Shown here: positions 54,535 to 64,000 of the stretch, piece by piece
How positions within the stretch are numbered: the stretch's first letter is position 1
Layout: each line of letters begins with the position of its first letter
Source: Fasciola hepatica
Lineage: Eukaryota > Platyhelminthes > Trematoda > Plagiorchiida > Fasciolidae
Assembly: GCA_948099385.1 (NCBI GenBank)
Contig: CANUEZ040000067.1
Location: 21,284,501-21,348,500 of the forward strand
Reading direction: 5' to 3'
Length of the DNA: 64,000 bases
The notes under the pieces: model-generated
Databases searched by the model: none
What the model was told of the DNA's origin: nothing
What the model saw: only the letters and a program-made list of their open reading frames with translations
Translations under genes and position numbers: made by a program

Positions 54535-57341
54535 ATCCACCGAGCCCCCACGGGGACTCGAACCCGGGGTGAACGATTGTGAATCGAACACCTTAACCAC
54601 AAGGCTATCCGGGTTGGCTCTCAACGGTTTGCTGAACATCTACACTACATGATATAGCACCCTTCCGTCACTGGCTTTTGAACGGTAACAACCCGCTTCC
54701 CACACAGCAATCGACTCCTATGATGGATGACTTCTCTGTAGGGGCCTAAGTACAACGAAGGCATTCCGTTATGAACAACCTACAGAGCTTGGTTATTATT
54801 TGCAATTGAGTAGTAGGAGATTAGATTTGTATATAATATGATTCATCATGCAGCTTGAACGCTCAACTCACCATTGAAAACGATGGAAGCACTGTACAGC
54901 TGTTTCATCCTTGTTGGGAATCATCAGCAGTGCACATCCACTGAGCCCCCACGGGGACTCGAACCCGGGGTGAACGATTGTGAATCGAACACCTTAACCA
55001 CAAGGCTATCCGGGTTGGCTCTCAACGGTTTGCTGAACATCAATACTACATGATATAGCACCCTTCCGTCACTGGCTTTTTAACGGTAACAACCCGCTTC
55101 CCACACAGCGATCGACTCCTATGATGGATGACTTCTCTGTAGGGGCCTAAGTACAACGAAGAAATTCCGTTATGATCAACAAACAGAGCTTGGTTATTAT
55201 TTGCAATTGAGTAGTAGGAGATTAGATTTGTATATAATATGATTCATCATGCAGCTTGAACGCTCAACTCACCATTGAAAACGATGGATGCACTGTACAA
55301 CTATTTCATCCTTGTTGGGAATCATCAGCAGTGCACATCCACCGAGCCCCCACGGGGACTCGAACTCGGGGTGAACGATTGTGAATGGAACACCTTAACC
55401 ACAAGGCTATCCGGGTTGGCTCTCAACGGTTTGCTGAACATCTACACTATATGATATAACACCCTTCCGTCACTGGCTTTTGAACGGTAACAACCCGCTT
55501 CCCACACAGCGATCGACTCCTATGATGGATGACTTCTCTGTAGGGGCCTAAGTACAACGAAGGCATTCCGTTATGAACAACCTACAGAGCTTGGTTATTA
55601 TTTGCAATTGAGTAGTAGGAGATTAGATTTGTATATAATATGATTCATCATGCAGCTTGAACGCTCAACTCACCATTGAAAACGATGGAAGCACTGTACA
55701 GCTGTTTCATCCTTGTTGGGAATCATCAGCAGTGCACATCCACCGAGCCCCCACGGGGACTCGAACCCGGGGTGAACGATTGTGAATCGAACACCTTAAC
55801 CACAAGGCTATCCGGGTTGGCTCTCAACGGTTTGCTGAACATCTACACTACATGATATAGCACCCTTCCGTCACTGGCTTTTGAACGGTAACAACCCGCT
55901 TCCCACACAGCAATCGACTCCTATGATGGATGACTTCTCTGTAGGGGCCTAAGTACAACGAAGGCATTCCGTTATGAACAACCTACAGAGCTTGGTTATT
56001 ATTTGCAATTGAGTAGTAGGAGATTAGATTTGTATATATTATGATTCATCATGCAGCTTGAACGCTCAACTCACCATTGAAAACGATGGAAGCACTGTAC
56101 AGCTGTTTCATCCTTGTTGGGAATCATCAGCAGTGCACATCCACTGAGCCCCCACGGGGACTCGAACCCGGGGTGAACGATTGTGAATCGAACACCTTAA
56201 CCACAAGGCTATCCGGGTTGGCTCTCAACGGTTTGCTGAACATCAATACTACATGATATAGCACCCTTCCGTCACTGGCTTTTTAACGGTAACAACCCGC
56301 TTCCCACACAGCGATCGACTCCTATGATGGATGACTTCTCTGTAGGGGCCTAAGTACAACGAAGAAATTCCGTTATGATCAACAAACAGAGCTTGGTTAT
56401 TATTTGCAATTGAGTAGTAGGAGATTAGATTTGTATATAATATGATTCATCATGCAGCTTGAACGCTCAACTCACCATTGAAAACGATGGAAGCACTGTA
56501 CAGCTGTTTCATCCTTGTTGGGAATCATCAGCAGTGCACATCCACTGAGCCCCCACGGGGACTCGAACCCGGGGTGAACGATTGTGAATCGAACACCTTA
56601 ACCACAAGGCTATCCGGGTTGGCTCTCAACGGTTTGCTGAACATCAATACTACATGATATAGCACCCTTCCGTCACTGGCTTTTTAACGGTAACAACCCG
56701 CTTCCCACACAGCGATCGACTCCTATGATGGATGACTTCTCTGTAGGGGCCTAAGTACAACGAAGAAATTCCGTTATGATCAACAAACAGAGCTTGGTTA
56801 TTATTTGCAATTGAGTAGTAGGAGATTAGATTTGTATATAATATGATTCATCATGCAGCTTGAACGCTCAACTCACCATTGAAAACGATGGATGCACTGT
56901 ACAGCTATTTCATCCTTGTTGGGAATCATCAGCAGTGCACATCCACCGAGCCCCCACGGGGACTCGAACCCGGGGTGAACGATTGTGAATGGAACACCTT
57001 AACCACAAGGCTATCCGGGTTGGCTCTCAACGGTTTGCTGAACATCTACACTATATGATATAACACCCTTCCGTCACTGGCTTTTGAACGGTAACAACCC
57101 GCTTCCCACACAGCGATCGACTCCTATGATGGATGACTTCTCTGTAGGGGCCTAAGTACAACGAACGCATTCCGTTATGAACAACCTACAGAGCTTGGTT
57201 ATTATTTGCAATTGAGCAGTAGGAGATTAGATTTGTATATAATATGATTCATCATGCAGCTTGAACGCTCAACTCACCATTGAAAACGATGGAAGCACTG
57301 TACAGCTGTTTCATCCTTGTGGGGAATCATCAGCAGTGCAC
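54535..57341. repeat. Duplicated three-unit block with an extra internal copy (54535-55737 and 55738-57341)
   Basis: Units 136-138 carry, in order: cacagcaatcg; the divergent set tccactgag, catcaatac, ctttttaacgg, gaagaaattcc and aaacagag; then gaatggaac with ctatatgatataac. The second block (139-142) repeats the order, but the divergent middle unit occurs twice (56139 and 56540). In the divergent units the right arm of the inverted repeat is broken. The block lengths are 1203 and 1604 bp. Confidence 0.75.
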
Positions 57342-57743
57342 ATCCACCTCGCCCCCACGGGGACTCGAACCCGGGGTGAACGATTGTGAATCGAACACCT
57401 TAACCACAAGGCTATCCGGGTTGGCTCTCAACGGTTTGCTGAACATCTACACTACATGATATAGCACACTTCCGTCACTGGCTTTTGAACGGTAACAACC
57501 CGCTTCCCACACAGCGATCGACTCCTATGATGGATGACTTCTCTGTAAAGGGCCTAAGTACAACGAAGGCATTCCGTTATGAACAACCTACAGAGCTTGG
57601 TTATTATTTGCAATTGAGTAGTAGGAGATTAGATTTGTATATAATATGATTCATCATGCAGCTTGAACGCTCAACTCACCATTGAAAACGATGGAAGCAC
57701 TGTACAGCTGTTTCATCCTTGTTGGGAATCATCAGCAGTGCAC
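57342..57743 (-). repeat. 402-bp unit with one-base insertion and altered tRNA-like end
   Basis: The 3' end of the tRNA-like segment reads ccacctcgccccc on plus instead of ccaccgagccccc, destroying the GAGCC/GGCTC terminal helix. Near 57547, ctctgtaggggcc has become ctctgtaaagggcc, one base longer, damaging the inverted repeat arm and shifting later unit starts by +1. The base before the unit also varies (cttgtggggaa near 57320). Confidence 0.7.
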
Positions 57744-58946
57744 ATCCACCGAGCCCCCACGGGGACTCGAACCCGGGATGAACGATTGTGAATCGAACAC
57801 CTTAACCACAAGGCTATCCGGGTTGGCTCTCAACGGTTTGCTGAACATCTACACTACATGATATAGCACCCTTCCGTCACTGGCTTTTGAACGGTAACAA
57901 CCCGCCTGCCACAGAGCGATCGACTCCTATGATGGATGACTTCTCTGTAGGGGCCTAAGTACAACAAACGCATTCCGTTATGAACAACCTACAGAGCTTG
58001 GTTATTATTTGCAATTGAGTAGTAGGAGATTAGATTTGTATATAATATGATTCATCATGCAGCTTGAACGCTCAACTCACCATTGAAAACGATGGAAGCA
58101 CTGTACAGCTGTTTCATCCTTGTTGGGAATCATCAGCAGTGCACATCCACCGAGCCCCCACGGGGACTCGAACCCGGGGTGAACGATTGTGAATCGAACA
58201 CCTTAACCACAAGGCTATCCGGGTTGGCTCTCAACGGTTTGCTGAACATCTATACTACATGATATAGCACCCTTCCGTCACTGGCTTTTGAACGGTAACA
58301 ACCCGCTTCCCACACAGCGATCGACTCCTGTGATGGATGACTTCTCTGTAGGGGCCTAAGTACAACGAAGGCATTCCGTTATGAACAACCTACAGAGCTT
58401 GGTTATTATTTGCAATTGAGTAGTAGGAGATTAGATTTGTATATAATATGATTCATCATGCAGCTTGAACGCTCAACTCACCATTGAAAACGATGGAAGC
58501 ACTGTACAGCTGTTTCATCCTTGTTGGGAATCATCAGCAGTGCACATCCACCGAGCCCCCACGGGGACTCGAACTCGGGGTGAACGATTGTGAATCGAAC
58601 ACCTTAACCACAAGGCTATCCGGGTTGGCTCTCAACGGTTTGCTGAACATCTACACTACATGATATAGCACCCTTCCGTCACTGGCTTTTGAACGGTAAC
58701 AACCCGCTTCCCACACAGCGATCGACTCCTATGATGGATGACTTCTCTGTAGGGGCCTAAGTACAACGAAGGCATTCCGTTATGAACAACCTACAGAGCT
58801 TGGTTATTATTTGCAATTGAGTAGTAGGAGATTAGATTTGTATATAATATGATTCATCATGCAGCTTGAACGCTCAACTCACCATTGAAAACGATGGAAG
58901 CACTGTACAGCTGTTTCATCCTTGTTGGGAATCATCAGCAGTGCAC

Positions 58947-61352
58947 ATCCACCGAGCCCCCACGGGGACTCGAACACGGGGTGAACGATTGTGAATCGAA
59001 CACCTTAACCACAAGGCTATCCGGGTTGGCTCTCAACGGTTTTCTGAATATCTACGCTATATGATATAACACCCTTCCGTCACTGGCTTTTGAACGGTAA
59101 CAACCCGCATCCCACACAGCGATCGACTCCTGTGATGGATGACTTCTCTGTAGGGGCCTAAGTACAACGAAGGCATTCCGTTATGAACAACCTACAGAGC
59201 TTGGTTATTATTTGCAATTGAGTAGTAGGAGATTAGATTTGTATATAATATGATTCATCATGCAGCTTGAACGCTCAACTCACCATTGAAAACGATGGAA
59301 GCACTGTACAGCTGTTTCATCCTTGTTGGGAATCATGAGCAGTGCACATCCACCGAGCCCCCACGGGGACTCGAACCCGGGGTGAACGATTGTGAATCGA
59401 ACACCTTAACCACAAGGCTATCCGGGTTGGCTCTCAACGGTTTGCTGAACATCTACACTACATAATATAGCACCCTTCCGTCACTGGCTTTTGAACGGTA
59501 ACAACCCGCTTCCCACACAGCGATCGACTCCTATGATGGATGACTTCTCTGTAGGGGCCTAAGTACAACGAAGGCATTCCGTTATGAACAACCTACAGAG
59601 CTTGGTTATTATTTGCAATTGAGTAGTAGGAGATTAGATTTGTATATAATATGATTCATCATGCAGCTTGAACGCTCAACTCACCATTGAAAACGATGGA
59701 AGCACTGTACAGCTGTTTCATCCTTGTTGGGAATCATCAGCAGTGCACATCCACCGAGCCCCCACGGGGACTCGAACCCGGGGTGAACGATTGTGAATCG
59801 AACACCTTAACCACAAGGCTATCCGGGTTGGCTCTCAACGGTTTGCTGAACATCTATACTACATGATATAGCACCCTTCCGTCACTGGCTTTTGAACGGT
59901 AACAACCCGCTTCCCACACAGCGATCGACTCCTATGATGGATGACTTCTCTGTAGGGGCCTAAGTACAACGAAGGCATTCCGTTATGAACAACCTACAGA
60001 GCTTGGTTATTATTTGCAATTGAGTAGTAGGAGATTAGATTTGTATATAATATGATTCATCATGCAGCTTGAACGCTCAACTCACCATTGAAAATGATGG
60101 AAGCACTGTACAGCTGTTTCATCCTTGTGGGGAATCATCAGCAGTGCACATCCACCGAGCCCCCACGGGGACTCGAACACGGGGTGAACGATTGTGAATC
60201 GAACACCTTAACCACAAGGCTATCCGGGTTGGCTCTCAACGGTTTTCTGAATATCTACGCTATATGATATAACACCGTTCCGTCACTGGCTTTTGAACGG
60301 TAACAACCCGCATCCCACACAGCGATCGACTCCTATGATGGATGACTTCTCTGTAGGGGCCTAAGTACAACGAAGGCATTCCGTTATGAACAACCTACAG
60401 AGCTTGGTTATTATTTGCAATTGAGTAGTAGGAGATTAGATTTGTATATAATATGATTCATCATGCAGCTTGAACGCTCAACTCACCATTGAAAACGATG
60501 GAAGCACTGTACAGCTGTTTCATCCTTGTTGGGAATCATCAGCAGTGCACATCCACCGAGCCCCCACGGGGACTCGAACCCGGGGTGAACGATTGTGAAT
60601 CGAACACCTTAACCACAAGGCTATCCGGGTTGGCTCTCAACGGTTTGCTGAACATCTACACTACATAATATAGCACCCTTCCGTCACTGGCTTTTGAACG
60701 GTAACAACCCGCTTCCCACACAGCGATCGACTGCTATGATGGATGACTTCTCCGTAGGGGCCTAAGTACAACGAACGCATTCCGTTATGAACAACCTACA
60801 GAGCTTGGTTATTATTTGCAATTGAGTAGTAGGAGATTAGATTTGTATATAATATGATTCATCATGCAGCTTGAACGCTCAACTCACCATTGAAAACGAT
60901 GGAAGCACTGTACAGCTGTTTCATCCTTGTTGGGAATCATCAGCAGTGCACATCCACCGAGCCCCCACGGGGACTCGAACCCGGGGTGAACGATTGTGAA
61001 TCGAACACCTTAACCACAAGGCTATCCGGGTTGGCTCTCAACGAATTGCTGAACATCTATACTACATGATATAGCACCCTTCCGTCACTGGCTTTTGAAC
61101 GGTAACAACCCGCATCCCACACAGCGATCGACTCCTGTGATGGATGACTTCTCTGTAGGGGCCTAAGTACAACGAAGGCATTCCGTTATGAACAACCTAC
61201 AGAGCTTGGTTATTATTTGCAATTGAGTAGTAGGAGATTAGATTTGTATATAATATGATTCATCATGCAGCTTGAACGCTCAACTCACCATTGAAAACGA
61301 TGGAAGCACTGTACAGCTGTTTCATCCTTGTTGGGAATCATGAGCAGTGCAC
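58947..61352. repeat. Adjacent duplicated three-unit block (58947-60149 and 60150-61352)
   Basis: The first unit of each block has cgaacacgggg, ttttctgaatatc and ctacgctatatg. The second has cataatatag. The third has catctatactac. The first-unit type appears once more at 61754. The cgaacacgg change alters the outer base of the B box and weakens the T stem. Confidence 0.75.
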
Positions 61353-63758
61353 ATCCACCGAGCCCCCACGGGGACTCGAACTCGGGGTGAACGATTGTGA
61401 ATCGAACACCTTAACCACAAGGCCATCCGGGTTGGCTCTCAACGGTTTGCTGAACATCTACACTACATGATATAGCACCCTTCCGTCACTGGCTTTTGAA
61501 CGGTAACAACCCGCTTCCCACACAGCGATCGACTCCTATGATGGATGACTTCTCTGTAGGGGCCTAAGTACAACGAAGGCATTCCGTTATGAACAACCTA
61601 CAGAGCTTGGTTATTATTTGCAATTGAGTAGTAGGAGATTAGATTTGTATATAATATGATTCATCATGCAGCTTGAACGCTCAACTCACCATTGAAAATG
61701 ATGGAAGCACTGTACAGCTGTTTCATCCTTGTTGGGAATCATCAGCAGTGCACATCCACCGAGCCCCCACGGGGACTCGAACACGGGGTGAACGATTGTG
61801 AATCGAACACCTTAACCACAAGGCTATCCGGGTTGGCTCTCAACGGTTTTCTGAATATCTACGCTATATGATATAACACCCTTCCGTCACTGGCTTTTGA
61901 ACGGTAACAACCCGCATCCCACACAGCGATCGACTCCTATGATGGATGACTTCTCTGTAGGGGCCTAAGTACAACGAAGGCATTCCGTTATGAACAACCT
62001 ACAGAGCTTGGTTATTATTTGCAATTGAGTAGTAGGAGATTAGATTTGTATATAATATGATTCATCATGCAGCTTGAACGCTCAACTCACCATTGAAAAC
62101 GATGGAAGCACTGTACAGCTGTTTCATCCTTGTTGGGAATCATGAGCAGTGCACATCCACCGAGCCCCCACGGGGACTCGAACTCGGGGTGAACGATTGT
62201 GAATCGAACACCTTAACCACAAGGCTATCCGGGTTGGCTCTCAACGGTTTGCTGAACATCTACACTACATGATATAGCACCCTTCCGTCACTGGCTTTTG
62301 AACGGTAACAACCCACTTCCCACACAGCGATCGACTCCTATGATGGATGACTTCTCTGTAGGGGCCTAAGTACAACGAAGACATTCCGTTATGAACAACC
62401 TACAGAGCTTGGTTATTATTTGCAATTGAGTAGTAGGAGATTAGATTTGTATATAATATGATTCATCATGCAGCTTGAACGCTCAACTCACCATTGAAAA
62501 CGATGGAAGCACTGTACAGCTGTTTCATCCTTGTTGGGAATCATCAGCAGTGCACATCCACCGAGCCCCCACGGGGACTCGAACCCGGGGTGAACGATTG
62601 TGAATCGAACACCTTAACCACAAGGCTATCCGGGTTGGCTCTCAACGGTTTGCTGAACATCTACACTACATGATATGACACCCTTCCGTCACTGGCTTTT
62701 GAACGGTAACAACCCACTTCCCACACAGCGATCGACTCCTATGATGGATGACTTCTCTGTAGGGGCCTAAGTACAACGAAGGCATTCCGTTATGAACAAC
62801 CTACAGAGCTTGGTTATTATTTGCAATTGAGTAGTAGGAGATTAGATTTGTATATAATATGATTCATCATGCAGCTTGAACGCTCAACTCACCATTGAAA
62901 ACGATGGAAGCACTGTACAGCTGTTTCATCCTTGTTGGGAATCATCAGCAGTGCACATCCACCGAGCCCCCACGGGGACTCGAACCCGGGGTGAACGATT
63001 GTGAATCGAACACCTTAACCACAAGGCTATCCGGGTTGGCTCTCAACGGTTTGCTGAACATCTACACTACATAATATAGCACCCTTCCGTCACTGGCTTT
63101 TGAACGGTAACAACCCGCTTCCCCCACAGCGAACGACTCCTATGATGGATGACTTCTCTGTAGGGGCCTAAGTACAACGAAGGCATTCCGTTATGAACAA
63201 CCTACAGAGCTTGGTTATTATTTGCAATTGAGTAGTAGGAGATTAGATTTGTATATAATATGATTCATCATGCAGCTTGAACGCTCAACTCACCATTGAA
63301 AACGATGGAAGCACTGTACAGCTGTTTCATCCTTGTTGGGAATCATCAGCAGTGCACATCCACCGAGCCCCCACGGGGACTCGAACTCGGGGTGAACGAT
63401 TGTGAATCGAACACCTTAACCACAAGGCTATCCGGGTTGGCTCTCAACGGTTTGCTGAACATCTACACTACATGATATAGCACCCTTCCGTCACTGGCTT
63501 TTGAACGGTAACAACCCGCATCCCACACAGCGATCGACTCCTGTGATGGATGACTTCTCTGTAGGGGCCTAAGTACAACGAAGGCATTCCGTTATGAACA
63601 ACCTACAGAGCTTGGTTATTATTTGCAATTGAGTAGTAGGAGATTAGATTTGTATATAATATGATTCATCATGCAGCTTGAACGCTCAACTCACCATTGA
63701 AAACGATGGAAGCACTGTACAGCTGTTTCATCCTTGTTGGGAATCATGAGCAGTGCAC

Positions 63759-64000
63759 ATCCACCGAGCCCCCACGGGGACTCGAACCCGGGGTGAACGA
63801 TTGTGAATCGAACACCTTAACCACAAGGCTATCCGGGTTGGCTCTCAACGGTTTGCTGAACATCTACACTACATGATATAGCACCCTTCCGTCACTGGCT
63901 TTTGAACGGTAACAACCCGCTTCCCACACAGCGATCGACTCCTATGATGGATGACTTCTCTGTAGGGGCCTAAGTACAACGAAGACATTCCGTTATGAAC
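63759..64000. repeat. Partial last copy, cut by the window edge
   Basis: The first 242 bp of a unit, containing a complete tRNA-like segment (63766-63844) and the left arm of the inverted repeat, ending just before the right arm. The array evidently continues beyond the window. Confidence 0.95.

Larger units (their letters stand above)
8..63844 (-). ncRNA. Span of 160 minus-strand tRNA-derived pol III-type segments, one per unit (offsets 8-86)
   Basis: All copies carry the segment in the same orientation. The first is 8-86 and the last is 63766-63844; copy n lies at its unit start +7 to +85. The segments have recognisable A and B boxes, so each copy could recruit TFIIIC and be transcribed by RNA polymerase III. 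If transcription starts near the segment and ends at the first downstream TTTT, the RNA would be roughly 145 nt, made of a tRNA-like head and a tail of about 60 nt. That is inference; no expression can be seen here. The most frequent substitution within the segment is C or T at offset 30, the outermost base of the B box, which alternates through the array. Confidence 0.7.
1..64000. repeat. Tandem satellite-like array of a 401-bp unit, 159 full copies plus a 242-bp partial copy
   Basis: The same 401-bp sequence recurs head to tail from the first to the last base. Unit starts are 1+401n (n=0-38), 401n (n=39-42), 401n-1 (n=43-143) and 401n (n=144-159). I checked this at about 40 starts, for example 402, 4011, 8021, 16040, 24059, 40099, 52129 and 60150. 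Adjacent copies differ by only a few substitutions; copies 0 and 1, for instance, differ at two bases. All copies have the same orientation. There is no flanking unique DNA and no interrupting element, so the true array length is unknown and exceeds 64 kb. Each unit contains a minus-strand tRNA-derived segment with pol III promoter boxes. The array could be called a tRNA-derived satellite or a tandem cluster of tRNA-like genes; the sequence alone cannot separate these. Confidence 0.98.

Noticed and set aside
1..64000. CRISPR array
   Set aside because: The repeated unit is 401 bp with no unique spacers; everything repeats, and no cas genes are present.
1..64000. 5S rRNA or other rDNA tandem repeat
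   Set aside because: I recognise no 5S internal control region or rRNA sequence in the unit; the promoter boxes are of the tRNA type.
1..64000. Dispersed SINE insertions
   Set aside because: No poly-A or simple-repeat tails and no target-site duplications; copies are strictly head to tail. A SINE origin of the unit remains possible.
1..64000. Assembly artefact from repeating one unit
   Set aside because: Copies carry ordered, locally clustered variants and nested block duplications, which simple duplication of one sequence would not give. The exact copy number still needs long reads.

Overview
The whole 64-kb window is one uninterrupted tandem array. A unit of 401 bp repeats head to tail 159 times, followed by a 242-bp partial 160th copy, and neither edge of the array is inside the window. 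With copy 0 at position 1, unit starts follow 1+401n for copies 0-38, 401n for copies 39-42, 401n-1 for copies 43-143 and 401n for copies 144-159. About 40 starts spread over the window were checked against this rule. I see no protein-coding gene, rRNA, CRISPR array, insertion sequence or unique sequence anywhere.

Each unit has the same layout, given here as offsets from the unit start. On the minus strand, offsets 8-86 hold a tRNA-derived segment with an RNA polymerase III A box (63-73), a B box (20-30) and a tRNA-like arm with CAC in the anticodon position (45-47). A TATA-like motif lies about 30 nt upstream of it. A TTTT run, the candidate pol III terminator, lies about 60 nt downstream and falls in the preceding unit; it sits in the loop of a small hairpin. 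The rest of the unit is spacer. The spacer carries a 9-bp inverted repeat with a 36-nt loop (200-253), a very well conserved AT-rich block with a plus-strand TATATAA (about 255-330), and overlapping short palindromes (358-369). The acceptor, anticodon and T stems contain mismatches, so the segment looks like a decayed tRNA or SINE-type head and not a working tRNA gene.

Internal pol III boxes, satellite-like organisation and the absence of ORFs point to a eukaryotic nuclear genome. A metazoan, perhaps a flatworm, is only an impression and cannot be shown from this sequence.

The copies differ at a small set of diagnostic positions, and these alleles expose the array's history. Three-unit (1.2 kb) blocks are duplicated side by side at four separate places (5615-8020, 20049-22454, 54535-57341, 58947-61352). 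A run of copies at 34084-36890 is repeated eight units later at 37292-40098. A two-unit alternation lies at 35688-41301. Several alleles are confined to one part of the window. This is the pattern expected from unequal exchange or gene conversion acting locally. The most unusual property is that about 160 nearly identical, directionally uniform potential pol III units form a satellite-like array whose unit length has changed by one base in only three places.
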